64,000 bases of DNA, from assembly GCA_009760855.2 (NCBI GenBank), contig WPIO01000078.1, positions 896,001 to 960,000 on the forward strand, read 5' to 3'. The notes below the pieces were generated by a model that saw only the letters and a program-made list of their open reading frames with translations, made no database searches and was not told the DNA's origin. This DNA is from Cristatella mucedo. Its lineage: Eukaryota; Bryozoa; Phylactolaemata; Cristatellidae. The number at the start of each line of letters is the position of its first letter. Position 1 is the first letter of the stretch. Shown one piece after another: positions 51,246 to 63,270 of the stretch. The translations under genes were made by a program, and so were the position numbers.

Positions 51246-53089
51246 GCTGCATTGAAATATGCAGGCCGACGGAAAAATTAGACGCTACCTCCAACTTGTG
51301 GAAGCCTGTTAACCGCATGTGTTTTTTAAATGGGCTATTGTGAGTGGCTTGTATTTCTCCGAATATTCACTAGGTTAACTAGTACTCGGCTAAGCGCGAT
51401 GAAATTGTGGATTTCTTTTCAGTCAAGGTGAACATCCCGAGGTAGAGCGTCAGCCTGCTGTGGTAGATAGCGAACATGCTGTGAATAGATTTCGTCTTGG
51501 CTGACTGAGTCAAGTTCATCGCTCTTAAAGACAAGCACAGCTCAAATCCAGTCACCGAAAGTCACAAATCTGCTTGCAGAAACCTTAATAGAGAGTCAGC
51601 ATTGGCTCCACATGATCGTCATCCCTACTGCTTTAACAGAAGTCAATAGTCCCAGGACTTGATCTCTGATCGGCCGTGCAATCGAAATAACCAGCCGAAT
51701 CAAAACCGAATTCGGCTAGGTGGTTAGTGTTATATTATGTATAGGTGCTTTTTTTGGCGTACCAGCAGACTCTCGCTGTTTTTATTTACTAGAAGAGAAG
51801 CGTTGCCAAGTCAATCAATTTATCAATCATACTGTCTGCTCATAAGGTTACCTTTGGGGGGCGGGAACGACGTTCGGTCGGTAACCGGGTAACGGCAATT
51901 AGGAGCGTGGATTACGGAATTGCTTTTTATTTCGTCAGAATGACCTGGAGGCCTCCTATGACACACCGAGCCATCCGTCGCTGGGAAGAAGAGAGCGGCA
52001 GTTATCTCTTCAAGACCGCGCTATCGGCAGGCAAGATACGCATCTAACGTGGCAAGCAGACGCCAGATAGGGGGCGGGCGAAAGATGCGAGTCAGTTTCG
52101 TATGCCTGCTATCTTTCAGTGCGGCAAGCTGGCCGCCATCATCGAAGGCAATGGGCTGACCTTGATAACCTTTAAGGAAGTCGCTATGCGACCCGCTCGC
52201 TGGTCGCACCAGCAAAAGAGTTGCTGGACTCGCAAGGTAGAGCTTCCAGCCTACCGAAAACGAAACTGCTGACTGCAATGACTCATGCCAAATGATGCTT
52301 CGACAGCTTCTAGGCTGAGAGTGCTTCCGGCACCCCACCCCCTCGTCGGATTCGGCGCCGTGTAAATGGGCAAGTCTGCCTGCAGACGCTGCATCGTGGA
52401 GGCGAAGCAGTGAGCTGCATCAAACTGCAGCTAATCCAGGACTTGTCGTAAGAGCGTTCCCGAGTCTTCTGACGTCGAGGGTTGGAGTGGACTTGGTCTA
52501 AATTGGGGCACCTGCTTCCATTTGCAACGGATGGCAAGTTCCTCCTGTGATTCTTGAATGACCCCTAACGATTAACAAAGCGATACGTTCAATCTAGTAC
52601 AGAGTTGCCCATTTTGAAGATGCACAGAGGCCGACTGGATAATCCATGAGCACGCTTAACGAAAGTATGAAGGGCCAAATCAATTAACCATTTCTGCCCG
52701 AGCTCGCCCGGGCGACCAGATGCTTAGTAGCTGACGAAATGAGTTACGTCACTTTCGTCGGAAGCTCCCTGCTCGCCGTCGGCTAAGATCAGTAACGCCA
52801 AGCTGTGAACTATCGGAAAGAGAGAGGCTGCCAGATGTTCGTTTGATACCAGGGTCTGAGCCGGCACTAACGACTGATTCAGAAAAATGGCTCTTAGACC
52901 TTGCTGGCGGCCAAGAGGTGGTTGAGTCATGCTTCGCTCTGCACCGACAGGAAGCGGAGCAAAAGATTAGACAATTGCTCAAGGCGACAGGTGATTTGAT
53001 GCCGCATCGTTGTCGCACTAATCTTCTATCCACCATTTGCACGCCCGGCATCGCAAGTTCGTTGGAAGTTTCCGGAAGTTAACAGCCAT
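51241..53089. other. unassigned sequence
   Basis: No recognisable coding region. A minus frame at 52,338-52,021 (105 codons) has no domain. Confidence 0.35.
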
Positions 53090-53270
53090 TCACTTGTAAA
53101 CGTCTTCAATGCAGGCTGCAACGGAGTCACGGGAGTCTGATGCACAGCAAGGCTGAGGAGCGGTCGAAGGAAAAAGTAGAGCTGAGTGTCATCGGCGTAG
53201 AAATGTCAGCCGGCGCTGTGTTTGGCGATGACGTCGGCGCGAGGGAGAGTGTAGGTTTACAAAAAAATGG
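53090..53270 (-). mobile_element. LINE RT fragment with intact YADD motif
   Basis: On the minus strand, 53,205-53,179 reads HFYADDTQL, the reverse-transcriptase motif C with both catalytic Asp residues, preceded by LYTL/ADVIAKHSAG-like sequence and followed by a decayed region. It abuts the plus-strand copy at 53,275. Confidence 0.7.
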
Positions 53271-53274
53271 GCCG

Positions 53275-53980
53275 TCCATGCATTTATGACACCCAGTCTT
53301 GACTTCTGTAACTCACTGCTTACTGGTCTACCGGCCTCTGCACTCAGGCGCTTACAGCTGGTGCGGAACTCTGCAGCTAGGCTTGTCTGTCGCGAGCGTT
53401 GCAGTTGCCACATCGCACCACTTCTTACCGACTTGCACTGGCTCAGTCAAGCAACGCATTGAATTCAAGGTTTTGTCACTCACTTTTAGGTCCCTTCATT
53501 CTTTGGCACCAGCCTACCAGTCAGATCTACCCTCCTACCAGCCTAAGAATCGTACCACCCGCTTTTCGGAAACTAACCGTTCACCCATACCTCGTACAAA
53601 CCTCAAATCCTTTGGTGACTGTGCGTTTCATTCGTATGCTCCCAAAGCCTCGAACTCACTCCCGACTTGCGTCACGACATTCCCTGACTTGACCACTTTT
53701 AAAAAGAAACTAAAAACGCATCTGTTTATCGCAGTATTTATTGGGTCCCTGTGATCCGCCCTTTATATGCTTATGCGTGCTGACACTGCATGCTAACACA
53801 AACTAAACTTGCATGTCGACGCTGTGCCTGTCACCCCTAACCGTGTTACTCTTCTTGATTATCGAGCATGATACCACTAACGATTAGATCGTGCTTCCTT
53901 TTGCAGAAAATGCAGAGTGCCTATAAAGAGATAGAGTTCTCTGAGGGGTTATATCAACTGCATCATTATTATTGTTCTTC
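53275..53980 (+). mobile_element. LINE-1fam copy, RT C-terminus to tail
   Basis: Plus strand: [47 protein letters not shown] with a small deletion, [26 protein letters not shown], then TGA at 53,752-53,754. The 3'UTR, hairpin (about 53,907-53,950) and ATT-type tail (53,961-53,980) follow. 5' truncated near 53,275. At least one frameshift. Confidence 0.87.
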
Positions 53981-55095
53981 TTACTAAGAACCGTCGCTGA
54001 GGTGCACCATGCGTTAAGGGCTCCTGGGTCGACTGACAGTAATGTGCCTCTACACGCCAGGAGCTTGAACTGACCTAGTATGTATTCCAGTTGAGCTCTG
54101 TGCTTGTGGTATCTGGGCGTACGCTGGGGCACTCAGGATCCTGCAATCTATTGTGTCTCGAATGCTGCTTTTTGAGATCTGAGCGAACTAGCGGAGAGGT
54201 TTTACCATGATCTACGTTGTTCAGAAGGTCACTGCAAGCCAGCAGCAGAGCAGTTTCCCGTAATAAGGCACAGTTAAATATCGCGATTGTAACTTGCTAT
54301 CGCGGCATAAGCACGGTCTAATGGTAAAAACTGTGTGCTGTTAAATCGTTTTTATGACGACCGCTTCCAACCAACCCTCGGTTTATCAGCAATAGAATGG
54401 CTCCGTAATGTTGCACAGAAATGCGGCTGGTGGCGCCGGCTGCGCTCATTGGAGCTGAGGATTGTTCGACCTGAACCTTTCAGAAAGAGCCAGCCCGCGG
54501 TTTCACAGGAGAGACGCGGGAGGCATTCTGCTGCAGCTGCTGCTGACGAAATCTATCAGCTGCAGCTATCCTTCCTCCCTGCTGAGCGAGGTCCGACGGG
54601 TCGGGATTTCGCTCGGGACTCGGCGGTTGGGGGGGGGGGGCTCTCGAATTTTTTTGTTCTCAGCAGACCGTGAGAGTGAGTGTCAGTTAGATCCGGCACG
54701 CGTAAAGCGCACGTTATTTATTTGCTAGCTTCACAGCGTTTTGGGACACGGCAACCAACCTTTGGGACGCATCCGGGCAGCGGTGGCTTGGTGAGCTACG
54801 TGGCGCCGCCCACAGCACATTTCTTTGAACGTGCTGCTACCGAAATAGCGAGAGGCGCCCACCTCCCTGAGCTGACGAAGTCAAGCAATCGAACCCATAC
54901 GGAGCGGATGGTTCTCCGAGGGGGGCCGGGTCTCGCATGCACGAATTGCAGTCGGGTTTGCCCGTTCTTAACTTTGTCTCCATGTCTTTTTAGCTGGGTC
55001 CACGCTTCTTCTCTCGGTTCGGCCCTCGGCGAAGCCCCTTTGAAAGGAGCGTGCCCTCCAATGGACTTCGATCGCAGCTTCGCTGGCATGCACTT
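53981..55095. other. unassigned, partly GC-rich
   Basis: G-run at 54,629-54,640; open frames at 54,335-55,144 on the plus strand without recognisable domain. Confidence 0.35.
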
Positions 55096-55124
55096 GACCT
55101 TCGAGCTCGCTCCGCTCGAAGGTC
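55096..55124. repeat. perfect palindrome, 11-bp arms, 7-base loop
   Basis: GACCTTCGAGC (55,096-55,106), loop TCGCTCC, exact reverse complement at 55,114-55,124. Confidence 0.97.
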
Positions 55125-55379
55125 GAGCGAGTGGGCAAGAGTGAGTGGCCGTCCAGGGGCATACAGAGGCCTGAGTTAAGTACAAGCCTTTAGGCCAGCA
55201 TGCTCAAGTACGAAAAAGAAGACACTCGGGGTCGCCGGTTAGCAGGACCTCTGGGTAGTGATGTGTACTGAATCTTGCTCAGGGAGTCTCGTACGCACAA
55301 GTTCGAGGAACGGAAAAGGCTCATCGCGGCACGAGCATAGCCGATAGAGGCCGAGCGTAATGGATTTGTCTTTAGCTTA

Positions 55380-56530
55380 GGCATAAAAATATGTAAAGTC
55401 TTTTGGAAGAAGCAACTGCAGCCGGAAGGAAGGTTCCACGAGTTTCGTGCATAGAGACTGGCGGCTTGATCGCCGGCAGATTTCAATTTGATTCGAGACG
55501 TGGGTGCCAGACGATTGGAAGCCGATCGGAGCGGGTGCTTCGAGAACATATTTGACATGTTAGCAATACATGGCAATAGCAGATCTCTACATAATAGAAA
55601 TAGGACAGTGGGAATAGGGTCTTGTCGCTAGTAGTCGTCTTTGACTGGAGAATGAATTTCAGGATGAGGTCAATAGTGACGGCTTGAATGTAGACCTTGA
55701 GGTGCTGCATGGAATTGAGGAAGAGGAGTCCCGTGGAGTTTTTATTGAGGAAAACGAGTACAGCGGGACGCTGCTACACCAGGGCTGACCTCACGAATCT
55801 TGTCTATCTTGCTGACAAAGAAGATATAGAAGCGATTAGCGTGATCACCATAAAGATAACTATGTAAGGATCTAACGTGGGACATGGTTGATGCTAAACA
55901 TCAGCCTTTTGTGATTGTGCATCCATGATTTAACAATATTTTGATGGAAGCTGGTATAATTTGCAATAATAGATAGATATAATCTACTGTGGTCCTCGTA
56001 TGTTTGCCGAAGGACAGTCAGTCCTATTCTTTTGTATGTTTTCTCAATATTGTATTTAGTAGACCTAGCTAGTTTAAAGTCTGCTGTAAACCATAGGCCA
56101 TCTGAGCGAGGGCGAACAGTTCGCTTAGCCAGTGGCATAAACTCATCGAGAATGTCGGCTAATGTCGAGTGGCAACATTATACTGATGATATGGTTAGAA
56201 AAAAGACGTAACGGCAGTGTGGAAGAAGATGGTTTCGCCCGGACAACATCAATATCCACTGTCTTGCGGTTTCGCGATTCACAGATGATTCTTGATGCTG
56301 AGGAGGAGGGAAAACAATGCAGATTGAATGAGATTCGAACGAGATCAGATGTGCTGAATTTGCTGATAATAAGGGAGACAGCAGAAACGTGTGAGAGAAT
56401 ATTCGATCGAGTGTGTCACACTTGTTGTTAGTAGGGTCATGTACATCAGCCGCAAGAGAAAATGAGTCCATCAGAGTATGAAATTTGGCACTTAAGGTGT
56501 CAGTTTAGTCGTCAAAATGAACGTACAAAG
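55380..56530 (-). mobile_element. LINE copy: endonuclease C-terminus, linker, RT start, then C-terminus (RT core deleted)
   Basis: Minus strand, in order. TLSAKFHTLMDSFSLAADVHD and NNKCDTLDRIF (about 56,510-56,400) match the endonuclease end ('LLDSFGL-QHV--PTH--GHTLDLVI'). The linker at 56,138-55,872 reads RPRSDGLWFTADFKLAR then GLTVLRQTYEDHSRLY, matching 'PWF---L...GL--HRQ-YK---R-Y'. Near 55,830 RFYIFFVSKIDKIREVS, and near 55,620 DPIPTVLF, match the start of the RT region. It then jumps to the C-terminal block (TSRIKLKSAGDQAASLY, about 55,490) without RT motifs A-E. Stops are present. It faces away from the plus-strand copy starting at 56,575. Confidence 0.75.
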
Positions 56531-56574
56531 ATAATCCGAGGAACCGAGGAAGTATGAGTACCTCAGGGCACGGT

Positions 56575-57646
56575 TTATACTCTCCTTGCCGATGTGACTG
56601 CTCGGCAAAACCCAGGTTTTCACTTCTGTGCAGATGACACTCAGTTGTACCTTTGCTTTGATCCCTTCCAGCCCTCCAGTACGTCAAATCGTCTAAACTC
56701 ACTTGCTGTATGTATAGACGACATTCGCACATGGGCGGCAGCAAACTTTCTTAAATTGAACGATGATATAACCAACCTACTAGGCATGGGCAAGCCAAGT
56801 GTGATTTAAACATTTGAAAGCATGACGTCCAAAATCAGCTCTGCCAGAAAATCTCCTGTTAAATATAGGTGTCCTGTTCCAAAGTGACTTTTAATTAGAC
56901 GACCATATCAGCTCCACAGTCAAGTGTACTTACTTTCAGCTACGTAACATGGCCAATGTTCGAGCTTGCTACAGGGATATCACATCTAAACTGGTCCGTG
57001 CCTTTGGGATATCCCGTCTCGACATCTGTAACTCGTGCTTACTGTTTAACGGGTCTGCGAAATCGGGCGCTTACAGCTTGTGCAACAATCTGCAACTAGG
57101 CTAGTCTGTCGTGAGCGTCGCAGTTGCCACATAAAACCACTTCTCGCTGACCTGCACATACTCCAAGTCAAGCAGCACATCAATTTCAAAGTTCTGTCAC
57201 TTACTTTTAGGTGCCTTCATTCTTTTCACCCCCGGTCTACCTATCAAAACTGCTGCCCCACTAGGCGAAGCATAGTCGCATCCACGTTTCTGAATCTAAT
57301 GGTTTACCTACACTTCGTACGAACCTCTCATTCTTTGGAGACTGTGTCTTTAGTTAGTATGCTCCCAAAGCCTGGCGCTCACTTCCGATTGACGTTACGT
57401 CTTTCTCGACTTAAACGACATTTGAAAAGAAGCTAAAACGCATCTATTTATCACAGCATTTAATGGGTCCATGTGATTCGAGCTTTATGCGTACTGACAC
57501 ATTGCATGCTGTCACTAAACATATTTGCATGCTGACCCAATGAATGTCACCTCTAACCATTTCATGCTTGTTGACATTGAACATAAAACTATTAAAAATT
57601 CGACCGTGCTTCCAATGCATCAAATGTAAAGTGCCTATAAAAAGAG
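56575..57646 (+). mobile_element. LINE-1fam copy, motif C to 3' hairpin (left part; interrupted)
   Basis: Plus strand from [16 protein letters not shown] (motif C with Tyr to Cys, about 56,618-56,665), a frame open to 56,809 ([20 protein letters not shown]), then frameshifted C-terminal blocks, 3'UTR and the left half of the hairpin (TAAAGTGCC at 57,627-57,635). The right half of the hairpin and the tail are found 920 bases away at about 58,567-58,625, beyond an inserted LINE. Confidence 0.82.
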
Positions 57647-58566
57647 TAACAATAATAATACAATTGATAAAAGCGCCATCAGAGAACTCAATCTCTTTCT
57701 AGGTGCTTTATATTTACTGCAAAAGAAACACGATTGAATGGTGAGTGGTATCATGCTTGATAAACAACAAGAATAACATGGGTTAGGAGTGACATGCACA
57801 AGGTCAGCATGCAAGTGTGGTTGATGGCAGCATGCAACAGTGTCAGCACGCATTAGCACATGAAGGACGAATCACATGGACCCACTAAATGCTGCCCTAA
57901 ATAGGTGTGTTTTTAAGTTTTTTTAAATGTGGTCAAATCATGGGATGTTCTGACGCAAGTCGGGAGTGATGTCCAGGCTTTGGGAGCATACGAACTAAAT
58001 GCACGTTCACCAAAGGATCTGAGGTTTGTACGAGGTATTGATAAAATTTTGGATTCCAAAAAGCAGGTGGTATGATGCTTAGGCTGGTAGGGGAGTGGAT
58101 CTGATAGGTAGATTGGAGCCAAAGAATAAATAGAACTAAAAGTGAGTGACAAAACCTTGAAGTCGATCCATTGTTTGACTGGTAGCCTGTGCAAGTCGGC
58201 GAGAAGTGGTCGGTTGCGGCTACTGCGACACTCACGACAGACAAGCCTAGCTGCAGAATTTTGCACCAGCTGTAAGTGCCTAATTGCACATGCCGGTAGA
58301 CCAGCAAGCATTGAGTTTCAGAAGTCAAGACGGGGTGTCACAAATGCACGGAGCTTAGATGAGGTATCCCTGTCTAAACAAGCACGAGATTTAGCAAGTT
58401 ATGTTGCTAAAAGTAGGCAGACTTGACTGTGGAGCTTATGTGATCGTCTAACGAAAGGTCACTTTAGAACATGACACCCAGATTTCGTGCAGATTCAACT
58501 GGACATGCTGGTAGAGCCAATTTTGAGCGTTAGTCTTCCCAATTTCTGAATCACACTTGGTTTGCA
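57647..58566 (-). mobile_element. LINE-1fam copy inserted in the hairpin loop of another LINE
   Basis: Minus strand: tail at 57,647-57,658, hairpin at about 57,669-57,711, 3'UTR, and a 132-codon C-terminal frame (58,311-57,913: [48 protein letters not shown]). Then upstream sequence to the LINE word CACACTTGGTTTGC (58,553-58,566), where homology stops. 5' truncated, about 920 bases long. Confidence 0.85.
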
Positions 58567-58625
58567 GCAAGTTCTCAGAGAGTGCTAGCTATTAAAATGT
58601 ATTATCATTATTATTGTTATTGTAA
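58567..58625 (+). mobile_element. right half of the interrupted LINE hairpin and its tail
   Basis: GTTCTCAGAGAGTGCTAGCT (58,571-58,590) followed by ATTAAAATGTATTATCATTATTATT corresponds to the second hairpin arm and tail of the copy whose left arm ends at 57,646. Confidence 0.75.
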
Positions 58626-58950
58626 CCAGAACGATGAAGGGACGATTTCTCACACCGAGAACCAAAATGAGATAAGAAAAATCCGAAATAAAAAGGAGTA
58701 CTTGGTACTTATTGGGCCTTGAATAGACCAGCCACACTGCTTCAGAAGGACAGCCCATCTTGCCGACTGAAGAGGCTGGAGAATGGTTAGTGACGCTTGC
58801 TCTGATTAATTAGTCACATTTTCAGACCGAGTTCTCTTATCAGATCTTTGAAGTATTTCTGGTGAGGAATCTACGGCTTTCTCATCTCAGCAGCATCTGA
58901 AAAATTGGAATCTGTATCGAAAATATTTATCTCGCTGTCTGACTTGCTGC

Positions 58951-59085
58951 GAGCTGGTTTAGTCAAGTGGTTAAGGTGCTGGCATCGACCAAGGTCTGGC
59001 TGAGGTCGTGGGGTCGAGCTCCTCGGCATATGTAAAGCGCCTGAATAGAGATTAAGTTCTCTTGGGGGGCTATGTAAATGAATTA
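58951..59085 (+). mobile_element. SINE-A, full length
   Basis: Plus strand: A-box TGGTTTAGTCAAGTGG (58,955-58,970), B-box-like GGTCGAGCTCC (59,012-59,022), LINE-type hairpin at about 59,033-59,072, tail AAATGAATTATTTTT. Same organisation as the copy at 30,975. Confidence 0.78.
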
Positions 59086-60156
59086 TTTTTCCCTTTCTTT
59101 GAATAAGGCTGATTCCTCCACGGACGGGTAGCTCAAGGCAGTGTGATATTGGGGTGGTAGAAATATACATAGGTATATGATATTGTGATATTGGGGTGGT
59201 AGACAAATGAATTCGCAGATTTCGTAGATACGTGATGGGAGGCGCACTCTTACCAGTTGAACGTTCACGCGTGTTCTAGAATGAGCAAGAAATTCCATCT
59301 ATCGAAGTCCAATTATTCAACTAAAACCTTCAGATTTATTTTGTAGTGTTGGTCCGTAAAATAAGGCAAACTTGGCTTGTCCTTATCCCCGAAAGGCGTG
59401 CAGCGGTAGGTTTTGTTTTTGCCTCACTTACCATAAGATGCGCTTTCTCGGAGCGCTTTTTCGCTCTCTAATAAATTGTCCACACGTAGCCAATTGCATC
59501 TGCTTGGTGCAAGCAAACTCTTTATGCATTTTCAATCAAATATGACTACTGGCTATTCTCTTACTCGGCAAAATATTAATTAAGCTACCATTAAATTACC
59601 TTTCAGGGATAATACTCTCAAGTGCTATATCGGAATAACCCTCATTAATCCAGGTAGTTGTAAAAGCGTTATAAACGTATGAACCTGACGTCCGCACTAT
59701 GCCGAACAGGAAAACCAGAGACTTACAAAATACCATAGTCCTGATCGCCTAAGGAAAGTTTTTGTGGATCAGTTGCTATTTTAGGGATAAGGGAAATGGA
59801 AAACACACTATATCCTATGACAAAAAATTGAAGCCTGTCACCTAGCGTTGCGGATATTATTAGTATTTCTATTAAAAGGGCTCCGTTCGTGCTCTACATG
59901 TCCAGCTGTCTGCTCAGAGTCTGTCACTCTGTATCATCTTTAGTAGGAGTGCACGCTACCGGTGCAGTGCAGCCAAGTGGCACTTCGGTAGCTCACTGAA
60001 GGCAATGGGGCAGCGAGCAGATATCGGCTGATAAGTACCGCAATTAGCACCGTCGGCAGAAAAGCTATTCCCTTCCGTGGATGAGCTTGTGTTGATGGGA
60101 AGAGTGTCTGAATGTGTGTGTGTGTGTCACTCTTTATTTCTTTCCATCCATGTCTT
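59086..60156. other. unassigned sequence
   Basis: A direct repeat of 'gtgatattggggtggtaga' occurs at about 59,146 and 59,185. Nothing else is recognised. Confidence 0.4.
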
Positions 60157-60367
60157 CTCTCACTCACTCACTCACTCACTCACTCACTCACTCACTCACT
60201 CACTCACTCACTCACTCACTCACTCACTCACTCACTCACTCACTCACTCACTCACTCACTCACTCATTCACTGACTCACTGACTCACATACACTCACTCA
60301 CTCGCACTCACTCACACTCACTCACTCATACTCACTCACTCACTCACACTCACTCACACTCACTCAC
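60157..60367. repeat. (CTCA)n tetranucleotide array
   Basis: Perfect CTCA from about 60,159 to 60,266, then with ATA, CTGA and CACT interruptions. Confidence 0.98.
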
Positions 60368-60450
60368 ACTGACTGACTGACTGACTGACTGACTGACTGA
60401 CTGACTGACTGACTGACTGACTGACTGACTGACTGACTGACTGACTGACT
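60368..60450. repeat. (CTGA)n tetranucleotide array
   Basis: About 20 perfect CTGA units between two CTCA arrays. Confidence 0.98.
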
Positions 60451-60663
<213 letters not shown>

Positions 60664-62498
60664 CCTCTTCTCTTCCTGTCTGCCTCCTGCACACAGCCGG
60701 AATCCTTTTATTGTAAGCTGAACAGCCATTCTACGTAGGCGAGAGCGTACCGTTATGCAAAGCTCCCCCACCCGACTAGCCGCCATGGGCAGAAAGAAGG
60801 CGGCAGGCACACTTAAGTCAGCCTGCAATGGGCGTACTGGTGCGGAACGACATGTCATTTTTATTGATGTAGGGTGAGTAAGCCGAGCGTTTATTGGTCG
60901 GCTTTCCACACGCCGGCCCGGGCTTTCCAGACGTCGCCGGCTGCTGCTTCGCCCCCGGCTGGCGGCCGACGTAGTGAGGTGAAGGCGAACGAGGTGACCG
61001 AGTAGCGATACAAGAAAACGGCAGCAATTTGCTTGAGGAACTTCTTAGCGAATCGGTTGGAGCTTCGGGCTAATTCGCGCGACCGAGTTCGATAGTGAAG
61101 AGCAACGGTCGTCAGGCTTACACTGGGGTGTGGCCACGAGCCATTCCATGCATACTTTAATGTCGCACCTGTATTAATGACCTCCCACGTGTCAAAGGTT
61201 ATCGTTGCCCGAGCGGGGCTCCGGCCTCATATTTGTCACGATCAGCTGCGGCTCAGCTGGGAGGCGTACGATCGAGCGCAGCGCCTGTGAATGCACTCGT
61301 TCGTGAATTCGCTGGACGCTGTAGCGAACGAGGCAAGCCCATAAGCAAGCGTACGGTAAGCATAGCACCGCGTTTCGCTGCCGGACCGGCGAGCAATAGG
61401 ATGGACGCATGATCGATCGCTGCCGCCCACTGTCTCTACCCCTACCGTCTCTACGGCAGCCGTAGCCGTCTCTACCGCCGTCTCTGCTGCCGCAGCTGCT
61501 GCTGCCGACACGGCTGTCTGTACGGCTGCGGTCTCCCCTTGTCCGCTTCCCAGGCCTTCGTAGCCGCTGCACTCAAATTTGGTTACGGAAACGGCCGTCT
61601 TTGTGAGGCTCAGTTTCGGCCCAGTCGAATGGCCGATAGCCGCCCCGGCCGTGCTCTACAGGCGTCGATCTCAATGGGTATTCGCGTTCGCGAGATAAGG
61701 TCGCTGCTGTCGTCAAGGGAACTCGGGCGTGGCTCACTTTCTAGCCGCCGTTTTTCGAGGTCTTCTTCCGGCGCCCTCGGTGGATTGGCGGGAGCGGCCG
61801 GCCCCGAAACGGACGGCGGATGGCAGGATGGTTTCTGGGCGGGCGAGGTGCTTTCTCCCCGCTTACGCGACCGTGTAACATAACCGTAATGGGAACATTT
61901 TCGAGGCCTTCGATTAGATCTGGCGTCTCGGTGTACTAATGCGAGAGCCCGCCGACCTCGGACGGCACGGCTACATTCCGGGCGCCAGGCAGAAGAGCAC
62001 GGGGTGCTGGACTTGAAACTGGCCGTTGTCCGGTAGCCGCCAATCGTACCTGTAGTCCATCCATGTCGCACATATTCATACTCCCCGGTGTAGATTTCGC
62101 TTGGCGAGAGCTCTGAGCCGACGAGAGCTTCTGAGAGAATGGCATCTGCGGTAGCTGAGGCCTGGTGGCTCCAGCGATCGAATGTTGTGGAATTATTTAA
62201 GACGTCTCGTTTGTTTTACGGCCGAAATGGCATATATCCCAGCGGGCCTCAGTAGCGACGCAGTAGCCAGCAGGAGCAGGAGCAAGACTTCTCGATTCAG
62301 ACAGCGTGTACCGCACGGCGTCGAGGTGCTCGAGGAGCTCTGCATTGCTTGGAGTCAGAGGCTGCTATCCGAACTCAAGGCGTACTAACGCATTCCCAGA
62401 TCTAGCCTGATAAAACTATATAGGCACAGTCGATTTCCTCTATTTCACGAGCTAGAGACAATCGTTCTGAGAATCGATTAGTGCAATTAGATAAATGA
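60664..62498. other. GC-rich region, no gene identified; weak Gag-like hint
   Basis: A CpG-rich block, mainly 60,880-62,380. The minus frame 62,071-61,610 contains RKCSHYGYVTRSRKR, which could be a mutated CCHC zinc knuckle, followed by a Pro-rich stretch. Minus 61,511-61,242 begins with an Ala-rich ETAVETATAAVETVGVETVG segment from a short imperfect repeat, faintly like the heptads at 40,900. Neither is conclusive. Confidence 0.3.
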
Positions 62499-62499
62499 T

Positions 62500-62548
62500 T
62501 TATCAAGAGAGAGAGAAAGAAAGAAAGAGAGAGAGCGTACGTGAGTGC

Positions 62549-62581
<33 letters not shown>

Positions 62582-62606
62582 TGGAGATAGATATAGAGAG
62601 AGATAG

Positions 62607-62688
<82 letters not shown>

Positions 62689-62706
62689 GAGTGAAAGGAG
62701 AAAGAT

Positions 62707-62747
<41 letters not shown>

Positions 62748-62800
62748 GAGTGAGAGAGGTTGAGTGTAAAGAGGAGAGAGAGAGAGAGAGATGGAGTCAT
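62500..62800. repeat. (GA)n megatract
   Basis: GA units with GATA, GTGA and GAAA interruptions over about 300 bases. Confidence 0.96.
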
Positions 62801-62946
62801 AAAAAGAGATGAGGTTAATTAAATGAATTGATTGATATTATAGATAGACACCTGGTCGATAAATAGATGGGATAAAGTAGTGGTAGCTGATTCAACAGCT
62901 CATCGGTAGTATATTTAGAGGTTGGAGAACCTTTATGGATATGACC

Positions 62947-63008
62947 AAGCTTGCAGCAGGCAATAAAGGATTGCTTGATGCAGGGCTCGAACTCACAATC
63001 TCGGATGA
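62947..63008 (-). mobile_element. SINE-B fragment
   Basis: Minus strand: B-box-like GAGTTCGAGCCC (62,994-62,983), then GCATCAAGCAATCC-TTTATTGCC-TGCTGCAAG, the hairpin tail (GCAAT/ATTGC). The A box is lost. Confidence 0.6.
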
Positions 63009-63180
63009 GGGAGAGAAGAATTTGAGAGAGAGAGGAAAGATGGAGGGCGGAAAGAAAGCGACGTGGACATTAAGAGAGGAGGAAAGAAGAACGAAAGAGA
63101 GAGTGTGAAGAGACATACAAGAAACATAGAAGAGACATACAAATGAGACATATGGGGAGAGAGGCATACGGGGAAAGTAT

Positions 63181-63270
63181 ACAAATAATTTGCATAGAGC
63201 CGTATGGGAACTTAGTCTCTATCCAGAAGCTTTACATATACTGCTGGGCTCCAGCCCATAACTCTTATTG
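63181..63270 (-). mobile_element. SINE-A fragment
   Basis: Minus strand: B-box-like GGGCTGGAGCCC (63,256-63,245), then the LINE-type hairpin with a changed arm, and tail AAATTATTTGT. The A-box part is missing. Confidence 0.6.

Noticed and set aside
51495-51560. tRNA-like or SINE-B-like stretch with a GCTCAAATCC B-box-like word
   Set aside because: The A-box match is poor and no hairpin tail is visible; not enough to call a SINE or tRNA.
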